Source of the DNA: Aquatica leii | Taxonomy: Eukaryota > Arthropoda > Insecta > Coleoptera > Lampyridae | Direction: 5' to 3' | Assembly: GCA_035610365.1 (NCBI GenBank) | Contig: CM069432.1 | Span: 16,864,001-16,928,000, forward strand | Length of the DNA stretch: 64,000 nucleotides | In this document: positions 45,701 to 56,263 of the stretch, one piece after another | How the letters are laid out: every line of letters begins with the position of its first letter | Numbering within the stretch: the first letter of the stretch is position 1 | Translations under genes and position numbers: made by a program | The notes under the pieces: model-generated | Database searches by the model: none | What the model was told of the DNA's origin: nothing | The model's input: the letters and a program-made list of their open reading frames with translations, nothing else

Positions 45701-46940
45701 CAAGATGAGATGCGCTCGAGTCATTTGAGCGGAATCGTGTATCATTTTGGCCAGAAGACTTCGTATTTTTAAAACACAGCAACGTATTATGACGTTGATT
45801 GCAAAACTTACAATTAAATGTAGAAGTACACTTTGAATTGGTGCCGTGGCGAAGACAAACTAGGCATAATTTTGAAGATTTTGCCTTGTGAAAACGAGCT
45901 TTGGTAGATAAGGCCAAAAATGATGGACAATGATTTAAAAAATGCTGCTCTTTACATAAGATGCAAGCATATGATGTTTGGGCTAGTGTATAAGAACCCT
46001 TAGAGATACTTTTCTTAGCGGAATTTAAAGATTCCGCGAGATTTATTGTGTCATCAATAACGTTACATTTGTCTGATAAAAACTGAGAAATTTCGTGAAT
46101 TGTAGGAATTCTTTTGGGAAAGTTTTTGGCAAACTCAGCCGACGTGCGAGAATCAGTCTTGTTTTTTACTATGTATGCTATGACGGCGTCTTTGTATTCG
46201 GCGTCCGTCGTGTTTTCATTTTCCACAGCCCGTAAATGTTTAATAAGATTGTCGTAAAATTTCCTTAAGCTTGAGTCTTTTGTTAATCTAGGGTGTTCAA
46301 ACAGTGAATCAAAATGACTGAAAATTAGTAGTTTTCTATTATCGTAACGTTCCTTTAGTAATTGAATCGCTACATTGTAATTTGATTCTGTAGATTTAAG
46401 TTCATTTATCATTTCGCCGGCAGGACCCTTTAAACAATTTTTTAAATATAAAAATTTTTCTGTCTGGGACAAGTCAGGGTTGTAGCCGACAAGGGCTTCA
46501 AAGGTTTCGAAAAAACTCCTAAAGTTTTGGTAACTACCATCGAAAGTAGGTAGAGAAATTGTAGGTAGCTTAATATTGTCTTTTGTACCACGATTACTTG
46601 CAATGGATTCGCTTGAACTGCTACGGGAAAAAAGTTTTTGTTTATGATTATGCTCTAATAAACCTTCGGCATTAATTGAATAATAAACGTATTGCTTACG
46701 GAATTCAGTTAGACTTAATAAGTCACCGATATCAGAATTGTTAGCTATTATGGAATTAATAGTTTTTTTGTATTCATCCAATAAAGGTTTAAAAATATCA
46801 AGCTCGAATTTGAGTCGTTTTAAATTAGTTTCTGAAATATTTTCATTGATAGAATCAAGCAGATCTTTAAATTCTTCTAATTGTAGGATAATGCCCTTGG
46901 CATTTACAAAAAGTAATTTTATTTCTTTCTTTGAGGCCAT
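42717..46940 (-). CDS. BEL/Pao gag-pol polyprotein, RNase H missing
   Basis: A 1407-residue single frame. Gag with the LPTFDGSYQNFRSFFETFEAL block (residues 131-150, DUF1759 type) and Cys/His fingers (326-390, CILCKEQHFLNHC onward). Protease region GLLDPGSQHNLI (458-469; DPG where most have DSG or DTG), with ILLGSALF (560-567). RT with TKLRVVFDASAKSSTN (774-789), CGDIAKMYRMI (821-831) and YMDD (899-902). At SGFTIRKF (927-934) it jumps directly to IRFIYNCRSPN: about 300 residues of connection and RNase H are absent, in frame. Integrase zinc part (1030-1077), core D1109, D1175, E1229, and C-terminal domain (about 1280-1407). Full-length BEL polyproteins are usually nearer 1700 residues. Confidence 0.95.
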   Translation of the reverse strand: MASKKEIKLLFVNAKGIILQLEEFKDLLDSINENISETNLKRLKFELDIFKPLLDEYKKTINSIIANNSDIGDLLSLTEFRKQYVYYSINAEGLLEHNHKQKLFSRSSSSESIASNRGTKDNIKLPTISLPTFDGSYQNFRSFFETFEALVGYNPDLSQTEKFLYLKNCLKGPAGEMINELKSTESNYNVAIQLLKERYDNRKLLIFSHFDSLFEHPRLTKDSSLRKFYDNLIKHLRAVENENTTDAEYKDAVIAYIVKNKTDSRTSAEFAKNFPKRIPTIHEISQFLSDKCNVIDDTINLAESLNSAKKSISKGSYTLAQTSYACILCKEQHFLNHCPSFLALSTKARFHKAKSSKLCLVCLRHGTNSKCTSTFNCKFCNQRHNTLLCFKNTKSSGQNDTRFRSNDSSASHLVPETSQTAETPTNVSVCNFSRFSEVILATVQVKVSYGDTIFTIRGLLDPGSQHNLITESLHNRLNSPCKPINLILRGVNDITSSCSKYTSVKLESTTGRFKTGIDCLIVPTITDQLPRVRFSRDLLDIPPHCRLADNSYHEPGAIDILLGSALFYKILLPQKLSLGTSLPTLQGTLLGWVVAGDLPNNFTSSSDREISAITCHTTTQSSDSDFDLRHSLTKFWELENPVPICKRSLLSREERFCEDHFANTIRRDDTGHLVVSIPFNSKLLLLGDSKQIAESRFFNLEKRLQNSTTLLKEYCQFMAEYESMGHMTKISEFEVHNPSELVSIETINGSIDIADIPPQYFPHHAVIKQSSLTTKLRVVFDASAKSSTNVSVNDTQITGPQVQDNLFDILLRFRIHPVALCGDIAKMYRMINVDSPCRKFQHILWRDSPAKPLATYRLNTVTYGTTSASYLATRCLKYLAESHKDSFPEAFQVLSKHFYMDDLLFSTDCVENAIKIMKDLSFILSSSGFTIRKFIRFIYNCRSPNKLTGPLKINELNGSLLTLTKLCQHESFATEINYIKNNRNLRSFNIQSLNPFLDTNGCLRVGGRLINSDFKYDKKHPLLLPKSHKFTELIVRNYHQELLHGGAQQLLYNIRERFWPIGGLAHIKKLLKDCIRCFKTKPLIRHPMMGNLPVSRLNPVYPFYNVGLDYAGPIMIKDRVTRGARLTKCYICVFVCMVTRAIHLELVTSLSTDAFLNTLKRFIARRGIPNCISSDNATNFRGAKTKINNLYSLLHTKESHDKITSYLYKSSIKWDFINPRSPHEGGLWEGAVKSVKTHLRRVLGNANLTFEQLYTSLTMIESTLNSRPLSRISSDPDDLTPLSPGHFLIGRPLNSLPEPDLTHIMDNRLRTYQRAQKLVQHFWRRWNKEVVTDFQRRQKWFKHLPDLLCLDSCVLLQDDNLPPLQWHLGRVVQLHHGHDNVLRAASVKLSNGSVVRRSVHRLCVLPT

Positions 46941-47451
46941 TGTAATTACTAATGGCTAAATAACTAAATCTCTTTAACTAAATTAATTATAGACTGATAA
47001 CACAAGGTGTGAACGTTAAATTAAATTCGTATTTAAACCGTTCGATAATTACACAAAACTGTATATCAAATGTAAAATGCAAAATTTTAATTTGCGAATG
47101 ATTAAATTATTATAATAATCGATGATAATTATCGAATTTGCTGTTAAAAATGCTAAAACACTATGCGAATACGTGTTACATTTACAAACAAAATTAATAA
47201 CGAAATTATTTTATACACCGTAACAACAGGTGATATGATAAAGAAGGAAAGGCTTACTCACGCTTTTATGGATAGACGGAGACGGCTCAAAAGGCACCGC
47301 ACCCTTAAGTCACACCTGCGAAATGCCGGGAAAATGATCTTGCTACTATCTCTCTTTGTTGCAGAGGTAACACTATGTTGCGTTCTTTCTCCAACACATT
47401 GGTCGATGAATTAATGTTCTTTTTTTGAAAATTCGAAGCGAAAACCATAAA
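46941..47451 (-). other. BEL 5' leader
   Basis: Untranslated sequence between primer site and gag ATG. The small frames here (47163-47414; 47305-47535) have no features. Confidence 0.6.
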
Positions 47452-47468
47452 TCCGGCTCGAAGGACCA
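47452..47468 (-). other. BEL primer-binding site (tRNA-Tyr type)
   Basis: The minus strand reads TGGTCCTTCGAGCCGGA, five bases inside the 5' LTR. It is complementary to the 3' end of insect tRNA-Tyr (TCCGGCTCGAAGGACCA) over 17 bases, as recalled. Confidence 0.85.
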
Positions 47469-47473
47469 AACTT

Positions 47474-47860
47474 TGTATCGTTGTAGAATTGTCGATACAA
47501 AAGTTCAAGAAAGAAAATAAATTCAACGTCTTCAAGAAGGAAAACGTTGCCGTAAATGCTGGATTTTGAAATAAATGTAAACGCCTCGAATCAAAGAAAA
47601 CATAAATTTTAATGCACTAAACTGTACACTGTTAATACATAACGCAGTATAAAACAGATTGTAATAATTATAATTGTGCCGATACTTGGGCATACAAGGA
47701 GGTATCAACTATGTACCTTAGCACCCTTAACAATACACTGCCTTATTTAGCAACGCCACACGTTCAACGTAAGCAACCCGCAGGCGCTAACAACACAAAA
47801 CTTAGCAAGCGGTAAGAATTCAAATAATTTAAATATTTATAAATTATACAAAACTGTACA
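47474..47860 (-). repeat. BEL 5' LTR
   Basis: 387 bp, identical to 42084-42470. Confidence 0.95.
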
Positions 47861-48307
47861 ACCAACAAAATTCCAAGATTAAAATAAATCCTACTATTTA
47901 GAAAACGTAACAAAAAGTATACCAAGGTCATTAAAAGTAACCAAAGAATCGTGAAAATACCGGAAATGTATTTATTGTGATGATAATTATATATTGTATA
48001 AAAATTTCTTAACTCATGGTATTTGGAAATATTGATTTAAATCAACTAAAATTTAGTCTACTAGTTATGCACGTTTTCACACTCAATTATAATGTATAAT
48101 AAAATCCAGAATTTCTTAAAATCGCAATCAAAACAATTTGCCTTAAAAAAAATAGCATTACAAATTTACAATGGAATAAGAAATCTTTTTTGATTATTAT
48201 TTTGTCACAAGGTAATCTTAAATTCTGACTGTGTTATAATACCTAAATGTTATGCAATAAACTGATACTCATATTCGTTAATGAAACGTTTATTATACTA
48301 AAATATT

Positions 48308-49008
48308 TTATAACCATATGGAGCATAAAACTAATAACGATATAACTCCTTTGTTTTGAATACATTCCTTTAACCGCCGAGGTATGGATGCTATCAAATG
48401 ATTTAAATATTCCACACCAATTGTCTCCCAAGCATTTTTAATCGCTCTAACTAATTCATTGCGATTTTTAGGTATGAAGATGGGACCTTGTTGTTCTTGA
48501 AGATATGCACCATGCACTTCGCTTGTTAGGGCAACACATTTAGGTTATTTTTTTGTAACCAACGACGAACCATCGTGGATGCGTCTATAGGCACATTGCT
48601 CTTGTAACAAAAAAAGTGTCAAAACCATTGTGTCAAATCAAGAAAAATTAAGTTTATGATATATAACAGAAAACTTATTCGTTGAAATACATAATTTCTG
48701 TCTGGATATACAATTTCGACAGACGGCTCCATAACATCCCGCAATATATTCAAATAGCCCTCAGAATTTAGTCCACCATCGATGATCCAACAAATTCCTG
48801 GACCTCTCGAGCTAAATCAACCCCACACATTCACAGAAAAGTAGCCACTACGTTTTGTTTTCCTAACACCATTTGCCTCATAACGATTTTCTCGGGATCA
48901 ATACACTATAACAGGACCATCGTTAAAACTTTTAAATCTTTTTTCATCGCTAAAAATGACGTGATCCCAAAGCTCTAATGGCTGGTTGACATATTGTCTG
49001 GCAAACTC
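48308..49008 (-). pseudogene. Tc1/mariner transposase C-terminal half (left arm copy)
   Basis: Inverted duplicate of 49533-50220. The minus strand begins in the middle of the gene at FARQYVNQPLELWDHVIFSD and ends EYLNHLIASIPRRLKECIQN, then KGVISLLVLCSIWL and a stop. The N-terminal DNA-binding half is absent. It shares with the right arm a ~75-bp insertion after NYVFQ and loss of the SPDLNPIE region, so both defects predate the duplication. Confidence 0.8.
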
Positions 49009-49130
49009 ATTAGTGTAACAAAAAAATTCTAAGATTTAAATAACCTCATTCATTTTAGTAAGTATGCAAGGATAACAAAAGAATTAGAAAAAGTTTCCAT
49101 AAATACCAATGATAACCCTAATATATTTCA

Positions 49131-50222
49131 ATGTTTCGATCGTTATTTGAAATGCCTGCACATATAAATACTGAGGTAAGGGTTCGAATTGTGGCAGAGT
49201 TGGCTAATGGTGTTAGTGTTCGCGAAATAGCGCGTGTGTTAAATGTTTCGCGTGCTACTGTAGGACGTGTGCGTGTTAAATGGTATCGTGAACATACAAT
49301 TGATAGAGTGGTAGGTAGTAGCAGAAAAAGAATTTCCACTGTAGCTCAAGATGAAGCATTAAGAGCATATGTGGTTGAAAATCGATTTTCCACTTGTAAA
49401 AATGCTATACGCATAACAGCATTTCCTGGATGTGCAGTAACAGCTGGTGCAAGATTGAAAGACAGTGGCATTAAAAAATATACAGCTGTCTCTAAAGAGA
49501 AGCTTAGTGAGCAAAATCGAAGAAACCGCTTAGAGTTCGCCAGACAATATGTCAACCAGCCATTGGAATTCTAGAATAATCTCATTTTTAGCGATGAAAA
49601 AACCTTTAAAAGTTTTAGCGATGGCCCTGTTAAAGTGTATCGATCTCGAGGAAATCGTTATGAGGCCAATCATGTTAGAGAAACTAAACGTAGTGGCTAC
49701 TTTTCTGTCAATGTGTGGGGTTGGATTAGCTCGAGAGGTCCAGCAATTTGTTGAATCATCGATGGTCGAATAAAATTCTCAGGGTTATTTGAATATATTG
49801 TGGGAGCCGTCTGTCGAAATTGTATATCTAGACAGAAATTATGTATTTCAACAAATAAGTTTTCTGTTATATATCATAAACTTAATTTTTCTTGATTTGA
49901 AACAATGGTTTTGACACTTTTTTGTTACAAGAGCAATGTGCCTATAGACGCATCCACGATGGTTCGTTGTTGGTTACAAAAAAATAACCTAAATGTGTTG
50001 CCCTAACAAGCAAAGTGCATGGTGCATATCTTCAAGAACAACAAGGTCCCATCTTTATACCTAAAAATAGCAATGAATTAGTTAGAGCGATTGAAAATGC
50101 TTGGGAGACAATTGGTGTGGAATATTTAAATCATTTGATAGCATCCATACCCAGGCGGTTAAAGGAATGTATTCAAAACAAAAGAGGTTATATCGTTATT
50201 AGTTTTATGCTCCATATGGTTA
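49131..50222 (+). pseudogene. Tc1/mariner transposase (right arm copy), defective
   Basis: The only copy with the N-terminal half: an ATG at 49131 or 49152, helix-turn-helix NGVSVREIARVLNVSRATVG (49206-49265), then KEKLSEQNRRNRLEFARQYV. A frame change at about 49572 leads to LIFSDEKTFKSFSDGPVKV (first catalytic Asp), ETKRSGYFSVNVWGWISSRG, then a ~75-bp insertion after YVFQ near the second Asp. NVPIDASTMVRCWLQKNN follows, and the SPDLNPIE block (third acidic residue) is missing before QEQQGPIFIPKN. It cannot be active. The first 400 bp lie in the unique centre of the inverted-repeat element. Confidence 0.8.
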
Positions 50223-51478
50223 TCAAATATTTTAGTATAATAAACGCTTCATTAACGAATATGAGTTTCAATTTATTGCATAACATTTAGGTATTATAAG
50301 TCAGAATTTAAGATTACCTTGTGATAAAATAATAATCAAAAAAGATTTCTTATTCAATTGTAAATTTGTAATGCTATTTTTTTTAAAGGCAAATTGTTTT
50401 GATTGCGATTTTAGGAAATTCTGGAATTTATTATACATTATAATTCAGTGTGAAAACGTGCATTAAGAAATTTTTATACAATATATAATTATCATCACAA
50501 TAAATACATTTCCGGTATTTTCACGATTCTTTTGTTACTTTTAATGACCTTCGTATACTTTTTGTTACATTTTCTAAATAGTTGAATGTATTTTAATCTT
50601 GGAATTTTGTTGGTTTATAAATTAAATTTGACAATTAACTTAAATAACTACAAAAAAACAATTTAATGATATATATTATTTTTGTGTTTAAGAAATTCTT
50701 ACACAAAAGCTAATTAGCGAATATCATTTCCTAAATACCTACTGGTGCTATATTGTTGCAGACAAAGCGTGTCCTTGCACTTTTAGAAAAAAATATTAAT
50801 TCATGATCAATTGTAGTTAACAATGTCTATAAAAAATTACCGTATTGAATATAATAATTTGCTACATTTAAGAAAACAAACATTGGTATACGATTTTTTG
50901 TTGAATACGATTACTTTACGTTTCAACGGTTTCTCTAATTTATAGAGAAAATAATTGTTTTCTGCTATTTGATTTTTTCGATCTAAATTGAATGACAAAA
51001 AGTCAATCAGAATAAATAAAATGATCGTAACAATTCAATAACCCGTTTCGTCTTCAACGATTTAGCATTAGTAAGTATTTAAGTAATGATATTCTGTAAT
51101 GAAATAATTGCTTTTAAAAAAATTGTGCATTATTTATTAATTGTTATATACGTTAATAATAATGCTGTGCTTTTCTTAAATCTACTTTAGTCTTTTAGTT
51201 GTTTATCTTAATAACCAAGCTTAAACTACTAACCAATTTGATTATGCATTTCCAAATTTAAATTGCTTTAAAAATGTAACCGCCAAAAGCAGTGCATTGC
51301 AAACGTAACGATAGAATCATTCTTTAGTAAAAACAACTAGCAGATTGCAAAGTATGGACAATAAATAGTTTACCTGAAACTATTTGGGGTCTGTAATTGA
51401 TAGGGTTAAACCCCATTTAACCAACTAAATTCTTGTATTCGGACGCAGGTAGTGTCTCGATTTTTAATTTATTGACTG

Positions 51479-51830
51479 TACCTGGCAAGATAAAAATGCT
51501 TATCGGAGCTGATCTATTTCCTACTGTCATTCGAGAGGGTTTCTCTATTATTAAAGGTAATCCTTCAATTTTTCCTACTATATTTGGCGACGTTATTGTA
51601 GGTCCTGTAAGTCTGCTTTCGTTAACTTTTTTGGCTGTCACTCTTCTAACTCTTCAGTCCTTCCTCGTCAAGTTCTGGGAAGTTGAAGAAGTGCCCGTGG
51701 TAAAGATCCGTAACCCTGATAAAGAACGGTACGAACGCCTGTTTAGCGATACTCATACCCGAACCTCCAAAGGTCCATATGTCGTAGCTGTACCTCTAAA
51801 ACCCAACGCTGTCAACTGCAATTACGTCTT
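51479..51830 (+). pseudogene. Old BEL/Pao copy, protease-end and linker piece (right)
   Basis: Continues 41060-41217 after the Tc1/mariner element: PGKIKMLIGADLFPTVIREG, then VIVGPVS, FLVKFWEVEEVPVV and SDTHTRTSKGPYVVAVPLK. The order is that of the BEL protease end and the linker before RT. Frame is kept to about 51810, then lost. The 145-codon frame that starts at 51433 includes terminal-repeat sequence at its N-terminus. Confidence 0.85.
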
Positions 51831-54800
51831 TCAATTTCTACTTGTACATGATCATTTTTACTGTCCATGACTGTACACAACCAGATACTAACGCAGTGAA
51901 GTATCTTAGTACAACTTATGTGTTGACTATTTTACTAGACATTTTAACAACAAACAGGTTTTGTAGTGTATTATTATTAAAATTTTGTTTACTCAAAACT
52001 AAAACTTATAGATTGAACAATATCGTAAATATTTATTTTTTTTAAATTTTGATATGTTCATATGAATTAGAGTAAAATGTCTAATTTCAAATATTTAATT
52101 TTTTATAAATTTTATACAAAATCAGTTGTTTATTCATTAACAAAAAATGTGTTTAAAAAAAATTTATAAAACATCGAAAGCTAAATAATGTTTTATGAAA
52201 AGACAAAAATTGTTGTACATTACTTTTATCTAAAAAAGTTTTTGACTTGTGTCAGTGTCAGTTTTTTAAGCCTTACATTAAATTAAAAATACGTATCACA
52301 AAATTAACCGTAAGTTAACTAAACTTCAATAAACTTTATGTTCTTTCTAAAAATAAAATTTAATTTATTTTTTATGCGTTCGTGTGTAAAGAGAAAATAA
52401 ACTTATTTTGTTAATTATTTACAAAAACAAATGTTTAACAATGTCGATCTTTATTTAAAAAATTACAATAAACACCTTATGCAATGACTTATTTATTTAA
52501 CTGATTGGCTTAAACTAAAATAAATTATAAAATTTTTAATAAAATTTATAATATATAATTTATTTTAAATTTAAAGCTCTGAAGTGACGGAAAATTGCAA
52601 TAGAAATCTTACAGTGTTAAATATTTTTTTATATAAATAAATTTTTTTATAAATCAAACGAGTGAGTCTTACCTACATAAGCTCACTGAAGAAGTGAAGC
52701 TTCTTAGCTAATTAATTTCGTTTACTTTTCTTTGATAAAAAAGTAAAATGTTTTAGGCATCGATTAAATTAATTGAAAATTAAAAAAAATTGAAAACAAC
52801 ACTTCATAAACACGTGGATAGTCACAACGAAATTAAATGTTAGAATAGCTCATGTCCATATAAACCTCAGAAATGTAAATTTAAAAAAACAGTTTGCTGC
52901 TACTGTGTGTCCCCTTTTTTGTTACAGGGCAACTACCCAAAATTTCAGATTTACCCTCGCTAAAGAAGTTCATTACGTGTTACATTTGATCAAATAATAT
53001 AAATAAAAATGTTTATAATTTAAAAATAAACTATGATTTGTTTTAACAAAATTTCTACGCTCACTGTTATTCACAATTCCATAAATGTTTACAAAAAGTG
53101 TGCCCCGCTTAAGACACAAAGTAAATACTACTTCGACTAAGATTTAGAAAAATAATACTAAAGGATTTTTAATATTTTTAAATAAATTTATTAATCTAAA
53201 TTTTAGAATTCAGAAATTCTTTACTTTTTTACAAACTTAAATCTTTTTATTTTTGAATTTTACTGTGGTGTAGCCCGCAACTCAGGTGTTAGTTCGGAGG
53301 CTAGGCGTAAATTTGTTAGTTCTCAATAAGTAACCAGAGGAAAAAAACTACAAAACTATTGATACTTTTACCTAAAACTTAGCTTTCGTGTAGTTTCAGC
53401 ATATAAAGGACGATAAAAGCGACGATAATAGTGGCAGCGACGTAATCGAAATAAATTTGGAAACCAAATGTGTTCAAAAAAAAGCCTTTGTTCTTAGTAG
53501 ACCTGTAGTGAAAATGTCACAAAATTTGATATGTTTATGGATGCGCTGAATTATTGAATTATACCAAGCATCTAGTGGCATTTCGATGAGTTGCCACATG
53601 TCCTATAATGTAAAAAAAAGGATAAAGAAATTGTAGAATAGCTTCTGAAAAGTGTTTAATATCCACCAAAGCTTCATGTTGTCCTGAACAAAGCTAAACG
53701 GACCCTATCGATAATTCGAATTAAGTGAACATAAATACGCAGAATGCGAAAGAATTGAGCGTTCAGATCTTTGATATGTGCACAAATTTAAAGTAGTCTC
53801 GTTTGAAAAACCACAACTTTCTTTTTAGAAAAATACTCAATGCTGTACATAAAGACAAAATCCTTGAAAGGAAAACAAATTCATCAGTATACGGCTTGAG
53901 ACCTTTCGCATAGAAAACACCTACATCTTTTCCTAGTAGATCTTGTAACTTATAAATCCAGTGGGATAATTCCTTTAATGTTGAAAAAACTCATAGGGAG
54001 CTTGATTCGAAGGCTCGTGTAACGAAACGATGAAACCTCAGATGAAACAAATCTGGAAGTTGCGGTAGTCCCCAATTTCACTTCATTTTCTTGTACTTTT
54101 CGGATGCAGTGTTTATTATTATTAAACAAAATATTCCTTATGATTCGTTTTATGTTTTAAAAATATAATAAGTCTTAATTTCACTCTGCAGTGATAAAAA
54201 ATGATTATACTAAGTGCAGAATTAGACCTAGGCGAGCTTCCGCCTTATACGCTGCAAAATACAATATATATGAAAATTGCACATAAACAATCTATTGAAC
54301 ACAAAATTTATTACAGTCCGCGGGAGTGTATAAACATATCTAATAGTTTAAGCGTTACAGATTTTAATGTAATGTTAGACATTTTTTGAGCAACTTTGCA
54401 CACTTGTATTTTCTAAACTATTTAAGGTAATTGTACCCTTCCGGCGACTTTTTTATAGTAACTTTTGTTCTCTATAAAAGTGTTTATGTGCAGCTTTCTT
54501 CTATCTTGCTCCGTTTTAGAGTAATTGTTTATTGGTTGTTTTAAATTATTAAGCAAATCATTTCAATACAAATATTGTGGCGGTTTTAATGCTGGTGTAA
54601 TATTACGATATTGACAAAGCTACCTTTAGCTGCAAAAAAAGCCGCTTCCAATTCAAATTTTAAAATGCGTAAACAAAATAATTTAATAAACCTGATTTAT
54701 AAAGTTTTATAATAAAAACTATCAGCAATTACTAGTTTAAATCATAAACGATTTCACTGTAAAGTTATCAACATAAGACGAAAGTAGGTAAAATAAAATT

Positions 54801-55873
54801 TAAGTAAATTTTGAATGTCGAAATTATATCAACAGTGAAACAATTGTAAAGATTATTAGCGTTATAAATCTGTTAAGACTAAAGAAAAGATTTATGTTAA
54901 AGTAAAGTTCATCTCTTTAATGCTTTTTTATAGTCAGTAGCGCATTTGTTTAATATTAATAGTAGAAAAAATCGTAGAATCGGTAAAGAAAAACATAATG
55001 TAATCAAAAGGCATGTCCATTATTTCGCGTCGCTAAATGTTTCTATTGCGAGTCCAATCTACTGTAAGCTTTCTTTAGATATGAAAAAGATTCGCGAACG
55101 CGACAAACTGTTGAAAAAAATTCAATTTTTAAACTGTGGATGCACATTTCCAAAGATGAAATCTCCACTTTGCAACTTTTACATCTGCAAGGATGTGACA
55201 ACGTAGCTCAAATCGTGTCATAATCTAAGAAGCTGTAGAATTGTGAACCGCCATAAAACTCGGGTAATCATTTAGTTTTGTTGTTTTTTTTTGAATGCGC
55301 ATTAACTGGTTAGAGTGTGGTGAAGCAATTGTTAGGAATCACGCAATATAAATTGTTTATTTAATTATTAAATGATTTCATTAATCCAAACGTATTCAAT
55401 CAAAGTCTTGCTAAATTTCTGAAAGTTCCACTTTGGTTCTAAAATTGATTATGTCTAGAGAAAATTTTACATTTATCCGAATGCTTTTAAACGTATCTAA
55501 GCCAGCAGAAAATGAGTCAGAGGAGGTAAATCACAATTTTTTGATCTTTCTTCGCATAATATGCTTGTGAGCGCAATATTATTAATTGAGCTTTGCGAAG
55601 GTGACTTTTTCCCTTGAAAATATTTTGTGTGAAACAAAGTTTGATGTTTCTAGATTTTGTTGCTTGCTTTGTTTCTTACCGTACATCACTTGGAAAAGAA
55701 AATCTAAGCGTAATCAACACAGCACAAATACTTATTTTTGTGCTTCTCTAGAAAAATTTTCTACAAACATTTTCCCTCCAGTTTACAATCATTTCGCACT
55801 AAACTATTACATACTACTAAAGTTATAATTGGGAAACAACAGCCGGGACTGTTTGGATTTAGAGTTTTTAATA
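51831..55873. other. No gene seen, one gag-like piece
   Basis: AT-rich. At 53721-53842 the minus strand matches 60860-60945 (CATAAATACGCAGAAT; AGATCTTT; TTTTTNGAAAAAATACTCAA-like), the gag N-terminal region of the gypsy described below, so a second gypsy remnant lies here. Small frames at 54201-54389, 54946-55206 and 55586-55828 are not recognised. Confidence 0.5.
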
Positions 55874-55989
55874 CTAATTCAATGCCGAGCACAATTTCCG
55901 TTCCTCTTGGAGAGATAAAGGGCAAACAAATTCAACTACAAAAATAGAAAAAATTAGTGACGCCGGCCTATTTCCATGCCATGATGTTT

Positions 55990-56134
55990 TCACATAAGTA
56001 AAATCTTGTCTCACTTTAGACCAAACATACTTTTCTCTTACTTTATGATATGTTTTATATACACCGAAATAACCAGCGGTAGGCAAATCATGAAACCGTA
56101 ACATTATATTCTGACGTTTTTCTGTAGGTAACAC
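55990..56134 (-). pseudogene. Gypsy integrase zinc-binding region
   Basis: The minus strand reads MLRFHDLPTAGYFGVYKTYH and KVREKYVWSKVRQD, matching the H-x(n)-GH-x-G-x-x-K-T block (GH here is GY) and the YxWPxMxxD block. The second Cys pair and the core are lost. Confidence 0.7.
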
Positions 56135-56263
56135 TCACTTTTACAAATCTTAACCCGCCAAAATGGGTTCGGATTTAATATGTTTGAAAAATTTGGTTTT
56201 ATCTATTTTCGATTGCAGATATTTAGCAGGATGACATGTTACCTTTTCTAACATATTCAGGTA

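Larger units (their letters stand above)
42084..47860 (-). mobile_element. Young BEL/Pao LTR retrotransposon, RNase H deleted
   Basis: A 5777-bp minus-strand element with two 387-bp LTRs that I compared base by base and found identical, a tRNA-Tyr-type primer site, a polypurine tract and a 6-bp target duplication ACCAAC (42078-42083 and 47861-47866). It carries one open gag-pol frame of 1407 codons. The uninterrupted partner arm at about 50614 shows the site with a single ACCAAC (as GTTGGT). Identical LTRs imply a very recent insertion. Confidence 0.95.
41218..51478. mobile_element. Tc1/mariner element with ~2-kb inverted-repeat arms
   Basis: Begins CAGTCAATAAATTAAAAATC after TA (41216) and ends in the exact complement before TA (51479); the BEL codons read through if the element is removed. 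The left arm is 41218-42083 plus 47867-49008 (interrupted by a BEL insertion). The right arm is 49533-51478. The arms are inverted copies, roughly 1.95-2.0 kb each, with a 524-bp centre (49009-49532). Without the BEL the element is about 4.48 kb. Each arm carries the C-terminal half of the same transposase gene; only the centre has the N-terminal half. Confidence 0.85.

Noticed and set aside
49840-49930. ~75-bp insertion in the Tc1/mariner transposase as an intron
   Set aside because: GT and AG candidates exist, but no choice restores the frame cleanly in either arm, and catalytic residues are missing downstream.
51433-51480. N-terminal part of the 145-codon frame at 51433-51870
   Set aside because: It is translated terminal repeat; the BEL coding part starts at 51481.
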